A DNA stretch of 64,000 nucleotides from Rugosimonospora africana (GTDB lineage: Bacteria > Actinomycetota > Actinomycetes > Mycobacteriales > Micromonosporaceae): the NCBI RefSeq assembly GCF_016862975.1, contig NZ_BONZ01000021.1, positions 224,030-288,029 on the forward strand. Direction: 5' to 3'. Shown here piece by piece: positions 26,207-34,226 of this stretch. Numbering within the stretch: position 1 is the stretch's first letter; every line of letters begins with the position of its first letter. The notes beneath the pieces are model-generated. The model had not been told where the DNA came from and did no database searches. It saw only the letters and a list, made by a program, of their open reading frames with translations. The translations under genes were made by a program, and so were the position numbers.

Positions 26207-26851
26207 TCATCGGCTCAGCAGGGGCAGGATGATGTCGTCCACCAGGTGACCGACGAACCGCGCGTCCACCGGTTCACCCAGGACGAAGCTGTGCATGAAC
26301 ATCAGACCGGGGACGATCTCCTCGATGAGATCGACGTTGTATCCGGGCCTCAGCTCCCCGCGCGCCTCCGCGCGGTCGCACATGACCTGGGCGATGGGAC
26401 TCTTGGAGGAATGCAACGCCCGCATCTCGGCGGCCAATTCCGGGTCGTTGTGCATCGCCATGACGACGCCGGCGAGCAGCGGCCCCTCCTCGCCGGTGAC
26501 CGCGTCAGCCATCTCGGAGAACCAGGCGATCAGGTCTCCGCGCAGGCTGCCGGTGTCCGGGGCAGCCGCGCCGCTGCCCTTGCACATCCGGATCGCGTCG
26601 ACCACCAGCTGCGCCTTGCGCGGCCAGTGCCGGTACAGCGTGGCCTTGCTGGCCCGGGCCCGAGCCGCCACCTCGTCCATCCGGACACACTCGTAGCCGA
26701 CCTCGGCGAGCAGGTCGTAGGTCGCTTGCAGGATGGCCCGCTCGCGCTCGCCACCCAGCCGCGACGGCCGGGACCGCTGGGCGTCCCCGGCGGCGTCGGG
26801 CGAGATGGCCGCGGCGGCCGCCTGAGTACCCGCCGTCCCCTGCGTTCCCAT
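26207..26851 (-). CDS. TetR/AcrR-family repressor
   Basis: This 214-aa regulator has a helix-turn-helix at about residues 38-85 (ERAILQATYDLLAEVGYECVRMDEVAARARASKATLYRHWPRKAQLV). A C-terminal dimerisation and ligand domain (TetR_C-like) follows. The N-terminal 35 residues are low-complexity Ala/Gly-rich. The ATG at 26851 follows GGGGGTTG. A perfect palindrome 25 bp upstream is the likely autoregulatory operator. It probably represses the adjacent DHA2 pump gene and is released by an exported compound. Confidence 0.9.
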   Translation of the reverse strand: MGTQGTAGTQAAAAAISPDAAGDAQRSRPSRLGGERERAILQATYDLLAEVGYECVRMDEVAARARASKATLYRHWPRKAQLVVDAIRMCKGSGAAAPDTGSLRGDLIAWFSEMADAVTGEEGPLLAGVVMAMHNDPELAAEMRALHSSKSPIAQVMCDRAEARGELRPGYNVDLIEEIVPGLMFMHSFVLGEPVDARFVGHLVDDIILPLLSR

Positions 26852-26875
26852 AATCAACCCCCTCGCCCCCGCGAA

Positions 26876-26890
26876 ACGAAACCGTTTCGT
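26876..26890. promoter_or_regulatory. TetR operator palindrome
   Basis: ACGAAAC-C-GTTTCGT is a perfect 15-bp palindrome ending 25 bp from the tetR start. Position and symmetry fit an autorepression site. No copy was seen in the short gap upstream of the MFS gene, which may be read from the same transcript. Confidence 0.65.
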
Positions 26891-27181
26891 ACAGTACCAG
26901 GGCAGGTCCATGACCCGTCGTGATTTCGAGGTGACGACGCCCACAAGCGCCCAACCTCCGAGTGCGCGGCGCTCGACGGGCGGCGCTCGACGGGCGGCTG
27001 CGGCTCCGCCCGCCCGGCCGTCGGCCGCCCGGCTGCCGGTAGGCGACATCCCGGGACGAACGTGACGCAGACCGCTGCGGGGTACCCCGCCGGGCACCCG
27101 CTGCGGGACAGAGCGCACGCTTGACGATTGTCGTTCGCTCGTTCGAGTGTCGTCCGGCCAGTTCGGGATCGAGGATCAGGC

Positions 27182-28501
27182 ATGCAGAACCGCACCACCC
27201 TTGTCGAGGACCTCATGCAGCGCTTCCCGCACGTCCCGCGGGAGGCGGTCATCAAGGAGGACCTGCTGCGCGGAGGGCTGGCGTTCGACGACTCGGCGCT
27301 GTCGGACAACGAGGACGGCGAGGTCAAGCCCAAGTCGTACTTCATCTTCTCGTTCGACCACCGGACGCTGCCGGAGTTGGGCACCGCCGCCCTGCGCCGG
27401 CCGCCGGAGGAGATCGTGCTCACCGGCGGCCCGTACGAGCTGCGCCGCACCGTGGTCTCGGTGCGGGTCAACCCGGACTCGCCGTACCACGTGAAGGCGG
27501 ACTCCGACGGCGCGCTGCGGCTGTTCCTGGACGGCCGGCCGATCGCCGACGTCGGGTTGCCGCCGATGCCGGAGTACTACCGGCACAAGCTCTCCGGCGG
27601 GAAGTCGGTCATGGAGATCGCGCCGACGATCCAGTGGGGCTACCTGATCTACCTGACCGTGTTCCGGGTCTGCCAGTACTTCGGCGCCAAAGAGGAGTGC
27701 CAGTACTGCGACATCAACCACAACTGGCGCCAGCACAAGGCGGCCGGCCGGCCGTACACCGGGGTCAAGCCGGTCGACGAGGTGCTGGAGGCGATGGAGA
27801 TCATCGACCGGTACGACACGTCCGGGATCTCCAAGGCGTACACGCTGACCGGCGGCAGCGTGACCTCGAAGGTCGACGGGCTGGCTGAGGCCGACTTCTA
27901 CGGCCGGTACGCGGAGGCCATCGAGCAGCGCTTCCCGAACCGGTGGATCGGGAAGGTCGTCGCCCAGGCGCTGCCCAAGGCCGACGTGCAGCGGTTCCAC
28001 GACTACGGGATCAAGATCTACCACCCGAACTTCGAGGTCTGGGACAAGCGCCTGTTCGAGCTGTTCTGCCCGGGCAAGGAGCGGTACGTGGGGCGCTCCG
28101 AGTGGCACCGGCGGATCCTGGACTCCGCCGAGGTCTTCGGTCCGCGCAACGTGATCCCGAACTTCGTGGCGGGCGTCGAGATGGCCAAGCCGTTCGGGTT
28201 CACGACGGTCGACGAGGCGATCGCGTCCACCGCCGAGGGCCTGGAGTACTTCATGTCCCGGGGCATCACCCCGCGGTTCACCACCTGGTGCCCGGAGCCG
28301 ACCACCCCGCTCGGGAGCACCAACCCGCAGGGCGCGCCGCTGGAGTACCACATCCGGCTGCTGGAGGTGTACCGGGCGACGATGGAGGCGCACGGCCTGT
28401 CCAGCCCGCCCGGGTACGGTCCTCCCGGCGCCGGCAACGCGGTGTTCTCGGTCAGCTCGTTCATGGACAGCCTGCCCGCGAAGGTGGACTCCGCGCCCTG
28501 A
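27182..28501 (+). CDS. Radical SAM enzyme with atypical cysteine spacing
   Basis: This 439-aa cytoplasmic enzyme starts at the ATG at 27182, after GAGGATC. The probable cluster motif is CQYFGAKEECQYCDIN, spacing C-X8-C-X2-C, instead of the usual CX3CX2C. Supporting radical SAM features are TLTGGS after the first strands (GGE-like SAM contact), the IYHPNFEVWD barrel strand, and PNFVAGVEMAKPFGF (the GxIxG-like strand). The long N-terminal domain before the cysteines is not recognised. No substrate peptide or partner enzyme is adjacent. The fold call is fairly safe, but the reaction is unknown. Confidence 0.8.
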   Translation: MQNRTTLVEDLMQRFPHVPREAVIKEDLLRGGLAFDDSALSDNEDGEVKPKSYFIFSFDHRTLPELGTAALRRPPEEIVLTGGPYELRRTVVSVRVNPDSPYHVKADSDGALRLFLDGRPIADVGLPPMPEYYRHKLSGGKSVMEIAPTIQWGYLIYLTVFRVCQYFGAKEECQYCDINHNWRQHKAAGRPYTGVKPVDEVLEAMEIIDRYDTSGISKAYTLTGGSVTSKVDGLAEADFYGRYAEAIEQRFPNRWIGKVVAQALPKADVQRFHDYGIKIYHPNFEVWDKRLFELFCPGKERYVGRSEWHRRILDSAEVFGPRNVIPNFVAGVEMAKPFGFTTVDEAIASTAEGLEYFMSRGITPRFTTWCPEPTTPLGSTNPQGAPLEYHIRLLEVYRATMEAHGLSSPPGYGPPGAGNAVFSVSSFMDSLPAKVDSAP

Positions 28502-28504
28502 CCT

Positions 28505-28671
28505 GGGCCGTGTCTCGAAGTGCTCGGTCGAGCCGAGGCGAGGTCCAGGTGGCGGTCCGGCAAGGCGGCGTTTCGTCCGGATACCGGTGTTGTATCCGGG
28601 CGAGACGCCAACGCCGCCGGTCGTCGTCTGGACCCGCCGCAGGCCGGCCAGGTACTTCGAGACACGGCCTA
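28505..28671. repeat. Large imperfect palindrome (MITE-like or bidirectional terminator)
   Basis: The ends GGCCGTGTCTCGAAGT (28506-28521) and its exact complement (28654-28669) are perfect 16-bp inverted repeats. The inner sequence is also largely self-complementary (for example GGTCCAG and CGTCCGGATAC with GTATCCGGGCG), so the whole ~165 bp can fold into one long hairpin. It fills the gap between two convergent genes. This could be a non-autonomous transposon end-pair or a giant terminator. No flanking duplication is obvious. Confidence 0.7.
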
Positions 28672-28685
28672 ACCCAGGCGGCCGG

Positions 28686-29843
28686 TCACCAGCCCCGTAC
28701 CCGCTGCCAGACCGCCCGCACCACCGGCGAGCCGGACCCGACGACGTGGTACCGCTCGTGCTGTGCGGCGGTCGCGCAGGCGTGGTTGGGCAGGATCCGC
28801 ACCCGGGTACCGATGGGAAGGTCGGGCAGCGCGGCCCGGCTTCCCGGTCGGATGGCGAGGATGCCGTGCTCCTGGCTGGCGTCGGTCATCAGCAGGTCGT
28901 CGAACGGGACACCGGCGAGGTCCGCGACCAGCCCGTACCCCTGGTCGACGCGCTGGCGGGCGGTGCCCCGGTCGCGGGACATGGCCATCCAGCCCCCGTC
29001 GGTCAGGATCCACCCCTTGTCCGGCCGGTGCCCGATCACCGTGGTCACCACGCTCAGCGCGAGATCCCCGATCCGGCACACCCCGATGCCGGCCATCACC
29101 AGATCGAAGAACACGAAGTTGCCGGCGCGTACCTCGGTCACGCCGGTCAGGTCGGCCGCGAAGTGCGCGGTCGGCGTCGATCCGACGCTGACCACGGGCG
29201 CGTCGTGACCGTCGGCCCGCAGTGTTCGGGCCACCCGCAGCGCGCACCGGCGCTCGTTCTCGGCGGCGGCGGCCAGCGCGCCGGGACCGTCGGCGAAGTA
29301 GGACTCGCCGGCGTGGGTGAGGACTCCTCGGGCCTCCGCGCCGCCGCCGGCGAGGGCGCGGGCGATCCGTACCGCGACCGGGTCGCCGGGCGGGACACCG
29401 CCCCGGTGGCCGTCGCAGTCGACCTCGATCAGTGCCGGAAGACGGATCCCGCTGGTACGCGCCGCCTCCGCGACGAACTCGGCCTGCGCCAGGCTGTCGA
29501 GCAGGACGGCGACGTCCACCCCGCGCCGGTGCAGCGCCACGACCCGGTCGAGCTTGTCCGGCGTGATGCCGACGGCGTACACGATGTCGGTGAAGCCGGC
29601 ACCGGCGAACGCCTCGGCCTCGGCGAGCGTCGACACGGTGATCGGACCGGCGTGGCCGTCGAACAACAGCCGGGCCACCTCGACGGACTTGGCCGTCTTG
29701 ACGTGCGGGCGCAGCGTGGCGTTCAGCCCGGCCAGGTGCCCGCGCAGGCGGGCGATGTTCGCCTCGACCTTGTCGGAGTCCAGCGCCGCGAACGGGGTGA
29801 CCGGCTGGTCGAGGCTCGGGTGCGTCGGGGTGTTCGCGCTCAT
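28686..29843 (-). CDS. D-threonine aldolase/D-serine dehydratase-like PLP enzyme
   Basis: This 385-aa protein has an alanine-racemase-type fold III barrel. LRPHVKTAKS carries the PLP lysine (Lys49). VSVGSTPTAHFA and GNFVFFDLVMAGIG are typical. The C-terminal metal-binding motif PNHACATAAQHERYHVV (His and Cys) marks the DSD1/D-TA group. These enzymes use PLP plus a divalent metal to cleave D-3-hydroxy amino acids or dehydrate D-serine. It is a single gene, convergent with the radical SAM gene across the palindromic element. Exact substrate uncertain. Confidence 0.9.
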   Translation of the reverse strand: MSANTPTHPSLDQPVTPFAALDSDKVEANIARLRGHLAGLNATLRPHVKTAKSVEVARLLFDGHAGPITVSTLAEAEAFAGAGFTDIVYAVGITPDKLDRVVALHRRGVDVAVLLDSLAQAEFVAEAARTSGIRLPALIEVDCDGHRGGVPPGDPVAVRIARALAGGGAEARGVLTHAGESYFADGPGALAAAAENERRCALRVARTLRADGHDAPVVSVGSTPTAHFAADLTGVTEVRAGNFVFFDLVMAGIGVCRIGDLALSVVTTVIGHRPDKGWILTDGGWMAMSRDRGTARQRVDQGYGLVADLAGVPFDDLLMTDASQEHGILAIRPGSRAALPDLPIGTRVRILPNHACATAAQHERYHVVGSGSPVVRAVWQRVRGW

Positions 29844-29949
29844 CGGAACCGCAGCGTAGGTGCTGCCGGTGGACGCCCGGTCCTCGGGGCCGACCAGCGA
29901 TCATGCGAGCCGGCCGGGGGGGCTCAGGTCAGCACAGCGCCCCGGCTGC

Positions 29950-30207
29950 TCAGTGCGTGGCGTCTCTCGCCCGCTCCCGCGGGCCGAACCGCCTGACCTC
30001 CCCCGTCGCCTCGTAGTCCCACACCCGTCCGGCGTACGGGTTGCGGGCTGCCCGGCGGTACACCCGGAACTCCACCTGCTCGCGCAGGCTCTCCACCGTG
30101 TAGCCGAGTTCGTACAGGATCGGTGGGTCCTGCGGGTCCTCCACATCGATCGAGACGACGCGGCCGTTCAGCGGGCCGCCGTGCAGTTTTGCCCTGACGC
30201 TAGGCAT
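29950..30207 (-). CDS. Small conserved-looking protein, unknown function
   Basis: This 85-aa basic soluble protein (GGPLNGRVVSIDVEDPQD...YELGYTVESLREQVEFRVYRRAARNPYAG) has regular strand/helix alternation. GGGGAG lies upstream of the ATG at 30207. The family was not recognised. The deduced composition and codon pattern look like a real gene rather than a shadow frame. Confidence 0.65.
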   Translation of the reverse strand: MPSVRAKLHGGPLNGRVVSIDVEDPQDPPILYELGYTVESLREQVEFRVYRRAARNPYAGRVWDYEATGEVRRFGPRERARDATH

Positions 30208-30373
30208 CCATCAACTCCCCAGTTGTCCGGCCTCCAGCCTGGCGGGCGGCGCGTCCGCCGGGGGTCGGTCCGTCCCGCCGTCAGCCGGGAGAGTGCCAGT
30301 GGTCAGCCGCCAGAGTGAAAAGCCCGAGTCCGGCTCGCGTTGACGGGCACAGCGGTGGTCGTCACACTGGTGG

Positions 30374-30385
30374 GTGAGTACTCAC
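30374..30385. promoter_or_regulatory. Palindromic operator before the F420-type protein
   Basis: GTGAGTACTCAC is a perfect 12-bp palindrome 22 bp before the start at 30408. Sites of this form often bind TetR-family repressors. No TetR gene adjoins, so the regulator would act from elsewhere. Confidence 0.55.
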
Positions 30386-30407
30386 TAACCACAATCTGGA
30401 GATCCGC

Positions 30408-30893
30408 ATGACTACCGCATCCGCCCCGAGCGCGTCCGAGGCACGATCCCGGACCCCTCAGTCCCGCCTTCAACGGTTCGGCAACAGCGTCGTCCGCGTC
30501 CTGCTCCGCTCGCCGCTGCACCGAGTGCTGAGCCGACGCCTGCTCATCGTCACCGTCACCGGGCGCCGGACCGGTCGGATCTACCGGCTACCGGTGGGTT
30601 ACGTCGAGCACGACGGCACTCTGCTCATCGGGGCCGGCGGCGCGTGGCGGCGCAACGTGCGGCCGGGCGAACCGGTGAGCGTGCGGCTGCGCGGGCGCAA
30701 CAGGCTGGCCGACGCCGAGGTGATCACGGACGAGGAGCGGGCCGCCGACCTGTACCGGCACATCCTGCTCGGCAACCCGGTGCACGGCCGGTTCGCCCGG
30801 ATCGGCATCGGACCCGACGGCACACCGGACCGCGCGGACCTGCGGCGGGCGCTGGCCCGCGGGGTCGCGGTCGTGCGCCTGGTGCCCCGCTGA
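30408..30893 (+). CDS. Nitroreductase/quinone reductase family protein (DUF385, split-barrel)
   Basis: This 161-aa protein has the deazaflavin-dependent nitroreductase (DUF385) split-beta-barrel pattern: RLLIVTVTGRRTGRIYRLPVGYVEHDGTLLIGAGGAWRRNVRPGEPVSVRLRGR, then an ending helix. Relatives in actinobacteria use reduced F420 to reduce quinones or nitro compounds, and some only bind fatty acids. The RRTGRIYRLPV stretch is the cofactor-phosphate region. The ATG at 30408 follows GGAGATC. A palindromic operator suggests inducible expression. Confidence 0.85.
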   Translation: MTTASAPSASEARSRTPQSRLQRFGNSVVRVLLRSPLHRVLSRRLLIVTVTGRRTGRIYRLPVGYVEHDGTLLIGAGGAWRRNVRPGEPVSVRLRGRNRLADAEVITDEERAADLYRHILLGNPVHGRFARIGIGPDGTPDRADLRRALARGVAVVRLVPR

Positions 30894-30927
30894 GCCTCCC
30901 GGGCTGACCCGTCACGCCCCGCCTCAA

Positions 30928-31062
30928 GCCGGCGCGACCCGAGCCGGCGTGACGGAAGCCGGCGCGACCCGAGCCGGCGCGACCCGAGCCGGCGCGACCC
31001 GAGCCGGCGCGACCCGAGCCGGCGCGACCCGAGCCGGCGCGACGCAGGCCGGCGCGAGGCTC
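30928..31062 (+). repeat. 15-bp tandem repeat, nine units
   Basis: GCCGGCGCGACCCGA is repeated with period 15 from 30928; units 30958-31032 are identical. The array lies between convergent genes and is probably a variable-number minisatellite. A frame through it reads AGATR repeats but has no gene-like start or conserved continuation. Confidence 0.9.
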
Positions 31063-31079
31063 CCGGGCCGGCGGGAGCG

Positions 31080-31421
31080 TCACGCGTCGAGCAGCGCGCT
31101 GATCCGGTCGGTGAGGTCGGCGGGCGCGTCGGCGACCTCGAACAGCTTGTCCCGGCTGGTGCGGCCGGCCCGCAGCGTCACGTCGGCCGGCCGCAGGCCC
31201 AGTGCCTCCGCGACCGCGCGCAGCGCCACCTCGGTCGCCCGACCGTCCACGGCCGGGGCATTGACCGCGACCACCAGCGCCCGCCCGTACCGGCCCGGGT
31301 GACCCCCGCCGACCCGGATGTTCGCGGCACCCGGGCGCACCCGTACCGGGATCACGACCCCGCCACCGGAAGCCGCCGCCTCCCGGCCCTTTCCCGTCCC
31401 GCTCCGCGCCACGGCAGCCAT
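31080..31421 (-). CDS. DUF167/YggU-family protein
   Basis: This 113-aa protein shows the DUF167 pattern VRVRPGAANIRVGG...LVVAVNAPAVDGRATEVALRAVAEALGLRPADVTLRAGRTSRDKLFEV. The family is a small alpha/beta fold of unknown biochemical role. The start may be the ATG at 31421, or a GTG nearer the conserved part, since the first 20 residues are low-complexity. Tandem repeats flank the gene on both sides. Confidence 0.82.
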   Translation of the reverse strand: MAAVARSGTGKGREAAASGGGVVIPVRVRPGAANIRVGGGHPGRYGRALVVAVNAPAVDGRATEVALRAVAEALGLRPADVTLRAGRTSRDKLFEVADAPADLTDRISALLDA

Positions 31422-31490
31422 TCTGCCTACCGGTCGCCGGCCCGACCGGCCAGCGACCCACCCCGCGGACGACCGACCCGGCGACCGACC

Positions 31491-31563
31491 GACCGGCAGG
31501 CGCCGACCGGCAGGCGCCGACCGGCGGGCGATCGACCGGCAGGCGACCGACCGGCGGGCGGCG
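31491..31563 (+). repeat. 14-15-bp tandem repeat, five units
   Basis: GACCGGCAGGCGCC is repeated twice exactly (31491-31518), then continues as three 15-bp variants (GACCGGC[AG]GGCG...) to 31563. It lies upstream of the DUF167 gene and of the YcnI promoter. Confidence 0.8.
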
Positions 31564-31603
31564 CGACGTCCACGCCGGTCGATTCCGCGCGATGACCGAC
31601 ACC

Positions 31604-31632
31604 GGGAACTTTCCCGACGCCTCGGGCGACTA
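31604..31632 (+). promoter_or_regulatory. ECF-type promoter upstream of ycnI
   Basis: GGGAAC (31604-31609), a 17-bp spacer, then CGACTA (31627-31632). The same arrangement precedes copC and the anti-sigma gene. The start of ycnI is 162 bp further on, implying a long leader. A sigma factor of the neighbouring pair is the likely reader. Confidence 0.6.
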
Positions 31633-31793
31633 TCTCTGACGGGCTGCGTCTCCGACGGGACGCACGGTGTGGCCGACTCCGCCGCGTAGCTGGCGCGCGA
31701 ACGGGTGCCGCCGCCCGGCCCACCGATCCCTGGTGGCCACCCGGTACCAGCCCTCGGGACGGACCCCGGGGGAATGATCACGAAAGGACAACG

Positions 31794-32510
31794 ATGAACC
31801 GGACACTGCGCGGTGGGCTGCTGATCGGCGCCGCCTCATTGATCGGCGTACTGGTCAGCGCCGGGGCCGCCCAGGCCCACGTCACCATCGACCCGAAACA
31901 GGCCAGCCAGGGCGGGTACACCCGGATCGCCTTCCGGGTACCCACCGAGAGCGACACCGCCTCGACCACGAAGCTCGACGTCAACCTGCCCACCGACCAG
32001 CCCATCGCCTCGGTGTCGATCGAGCCGGTCCCGGGCTGGACCGGCACCTTGATCAAGAAGAAGCTGCCCAAGCCGATCACCACCGACGACGGCGAGGTGA
32101 CCGAGGCGGTGACCGAGATCACCTGGACCGCGACCTCGGCCGACACCGCGATCAAGCCCGGCCAGTTCCAGGAGTTCCCGGTCTCGCTCGGCCCGCTACC
32201 GAAGACCGGTTCGATCGCCTTCAAGGTGCTCCAGACCTACTCGGACGGCAATATCGTCCGGTGGATCGAGGTCCCGACGCCTGGCCAGGCGGAGCCGGAG
32301 AACCCGGCCCCGGTCCTGACCCTGACGACGGCCTCCAGCGACTCCGCCGCCGGAGTGACCGCCCAGCCGCCGGTGACCGCTCAGGCCGACCCGGCCGGTG
32401 GTACCTCGTCGACCGCGGCACTTGTGACCGGGATCATCGGGGCCGTATTCGGCCTGGTCGGGTTGATCCTGGGAGGGCTGGCGTACGTGAAGACTCGTAG
32501 AACCGCCTGA
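31794..32510 (+). CDS. YcnI-like copper-binding protein (DUF1775)
   Basis: The product is 238 aa with a Sec signal peptide ending AQA, so the mature N-terminus is His29 (HVTIDP). In YcnI relatives this single His helps bind copper. The DUF1775 beta-sandwich follows (YTRIAFRVPTES, WTATSADTAIKPGQFQEFPVSLGPLP, FKVLQTYSDGNIVRWIE). A linker and C-terminal membrane helix (210-232) anchor the protein to the outer face of the membrane. It begins the copper locus, with CopC and CopD-CtaG downstream. Its stop lies in the first unit of a 57-bp repeat. Confidence 0.92.
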   Translation: MNRTLRGGLLIGAASLIGVLVSAGAAQAHVTIDPKQASQGGYTRIAFRVPTESDTASTTKLDVNLPTDQPIASVSIEPVPGWTGTLIKKKLPKPITTDDGEVTEAVTEITWTATSADTAIKPGQFQEFPVSLGPLPKTGSIAFKVLQTYSDGNIVRWIEVPTPGQAEPENPAPVLTLTTASSDSAAGVTAQPPVTAQADPAGGTSSTAALVTGIIGAVFGLVGLILGGLAYVKTRRTA

Positions 32511-32667
32511 GCGCAGCCGGAGCCGGGGTGTGGCGGAGGCGAGCACAGGCACGACCAAACCGCCTGAGCGCAGCCGGAGCCGGGGTGTGGCGGAGGCGAG
32601 CACAGGCACGACGAAACCGCCTGAGCGGAGCCGGGCCGATCTGTGGCGAGGCGAGCACAGGCACGAA
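32501..32667 (+). repeat. 57-bp tandem repeat, three units, starting at the ycnI stop
   Basis: Units begin at 32501, 32558 and 32615 with AACCGCCTGAGCG; the first includes the ycnI stop (32508-32510). Each has GCCTG...CAGGC ends and an inner GCCGGAGCC/GGCGGAGGC inverted part, so every copy can fold. The third unit is shortened. The core is shared with the element after efeB. Confidence 0.92.
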
Positions 32668-32775
32668 TTTTGACGGGTGAGCGCTACCGTGTGGGTCGGA
32701 AGCTGGAAGCGACACCCGACCCCGGAACCGGGTCGCGAACGGCGTGGCGGTGCATGTCCAAGGAGGGCGGATCGG

Positions 32776-33687
32776 GTGTCGAAGAGTAGTCGGCAGGCGC
32801 AGCAGCGAGCACGGGAGGCGTTGGAGGCCCAGCGCAAAGCGGAGCGCGCCCGCCGGCAACGGTTCACGATCGCCGGTTCCGCGGTGCTCGTGGTCATCGT
32901 GGTGCTGGGGATCCTCGTCGGCGTGAAGCTGACGGGTGGCAAGCATCACGCTCCCGCGCCCGCGTCCGAGGTCGCGTCCTCCGACGTGGTGGGCCCGCTG
33001 ACCACGGTTCCGGCCAGTGCCCTGGAGCAGGTCGGCATCGGCAAGGTCACCACCCTGCCCAGCATGACGACCGGCCAGCCGCTGCTCAGCGACGGCGGCA
33101 AGCCGTTGATCGTGTACGTCGGCGCCGAGTACTGCCCATACTGCGCCGCCGAGCGCTGGGCCATGGTCCAGGCGCTCAGCCGCTTCGGCACGTTCACGAA
33201 CCTGGGCGAGACCCACTCGTCGTCGACCGACGTCTTCCCGAACACCGCGACGCTGACCTTCCACGGCTCCAGCTACAGCAGCCAGTTCATCGCCTTCCAG
33301 GGCGTCGAGACGGAGACCAACCAGCAGAAGGGCAACGGGTACGCGCCGCTGGACACGCCCACGTCGGCGCAGCAGGCGCTGCTGAACAAGTACAACGCGG
33401 CGCCGTTCGTCCCGTCCGAGGCGGCCGGGTCGATCCCGTTCATCGACTTCGGCAACAAGGCGCTGGTCTCCGGCGCGTCGTACAGCCCGCAGTTGCTGGC
33501 CGGCAAGACCGCCGCCCAGATCGCCGCGGCGCTGTCCAACCCGTCGGACCCGATCGCGCAGGCGGTCAACGGCACGGCGAACGCGTTCACCGCCGTGATC
33601 TGCCAGCTGACGAAGGGACAACCGGGCAACGTGTGTACCAGCTCCGCGGTGACCGCGTACCAGAGCAAGCTCCATGTCAACGACTAA
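32776..33687 (+). CDS. DUF929-family thioredoxin-like membrane protein
   Basis: This 303-aa protein has a charged cytoplasmic N-terminus (1-29), one membrane helix (about 31-52) and an extracytoplasmic DUF929 domain. CPYC at 120-123 in [15 protein letters not shown] resembles a thioredoxin/DsbA active site. The GTG at 32776 has a very strong SD, AAGGAGGGCGG. It overlaps the VKOR gene by 14 nt. DUF929 plus VKOR probably form an oxidative folding pair: the CPYC protein makes disulfides and VKOR re-oxidises it. Partner function is inferred. Confidence 0.87.
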   Translation: MSKSSRQAQQRAREALEAQRKAERARRQRFTIAGSAVLVVIVVLGILVGVKLTGGKHHAPAPASEVASSDVVGPLTTVPASALEQVGIGKVTTLPSMTTGQPLLSDGGKPLIVYVGAEYCPYCAAERWAMVQALSRFGTFTNLGETHSSSTDVFPNTATLTFHGSSYSSQFIAFQGVETETNQQKGNGYAPLDTPTSAQQALLNKYNAAPFVPSEAAGSIPFIDFGNKALVSGASYSPQLLAGKTAAQIAAALSNPSDPIAQAVNGTANAFTAVICQLTKGQPGNVCTSSAVTAYQSKLHVND

Positions 33688-34162
33688 GTCCACCGGGCGG
33701 CCGGCCGTACCAGAGCCGGCCGCACCGCCGCGCTGGCCGGCGTTCACGACCCTGGTGCTCACCGTGCTGGGGTTGGCGGTGTCCGTCTACCTGACCATCG
33801 AGCACTTCACGTCCTCGACCACGCTGGCCTGCCCGGAGACAGGGGTGATCAACTGTCAGAAGGTCACCACGAGCGCCGAGTCGAGCATCGTGGGCATCCC
33901 GGTGGCGCTGCTCGGCCTGATCTTCTTCGTCGTCATGCTGCCGCTGTGCGTGCCGGCCGCCTGGCGCTCACGCCGACCGGAGCTGCGCTGGGGGCGCCTC
34001 GCCTTCACGGTGATCGGCATCGGGTTCGTGTTCTACCTGGTGTATACCGAGCTGTTCACCCTGGACGCCGTCTGCCTCTGGTGCACGGCGGTCCACGTGA
34101 TCACCGTGCTCCTGTTCGCGGTGGTCGCCATGGCCACGGCGAGCACGTCGACCGGTGACTGA
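33674..34162 (+). CDS. Vitamin K epoxide reductase (VKOR) family protein
   Basis: This 162-aa membrane protein has four helices and all the redox cysteines of bacterial VKOR: loop cysteines Cys53 and Cys61 (CPETGVINC) and active-site CLWC at 134-137 near the quinone. It re-oxidises a thioredoxin-like partner using menaquinone. It lies 14 nt inside the DUF929 gene. Bacterial VKOR is sometimes fused to such a thioredoxin domain, so the tight overlap supports a functional pair. Confidence 0.93.
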   Translation: MSTTKSTGRPAVPEPAAPPRWPAFTTLVLTVLGLAVSVYLTIEHFTSSTTLACPETGVINCQKVTTSAESSIVGIPVALLGLIFFVVMLPLCVPAAWRSRRPELRWGRLAFTVIGIGFVFYLVYTELFTLDAVCLWCTAVHVITVLLFAVVAMATASTSTGD

Positions 34163-34190
34163 GCCGACCGTCCGTGCCACGGCCGGTCGC

Positions 34191-34220
34191 GGGAACTTCC
34201 GGCGCGGCGGTACCGACTAA
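34191..34220 (+). promoter_or_regulatory. ECF-type promoter of copC
   Basis: GGGAAC (34191-34196), 17-bp spacer, then CGACTAA (34214-34220). The GTG start is at 34227, so transcription probably starts at or near the start codon (leaderless). The motif matches those before ycnI and the anti-sigma gene. Confidence 0.65.
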
Positions 34221-34226
34221 CCAGAC

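Noticed and set aside
30928..31062. Possible CRISPR array
   Set aside because: Units are 15 bp with no spacers of 30-40 bp; it is a plain tandem repeat. No cas genes occur in the window.
30949..31302. Forward frame encoding AGATR repeats
   Set aside because: It is only a translation of the 15-bp minisatellite plus the antisense of DUF167; it has no SD or conserved continuation.
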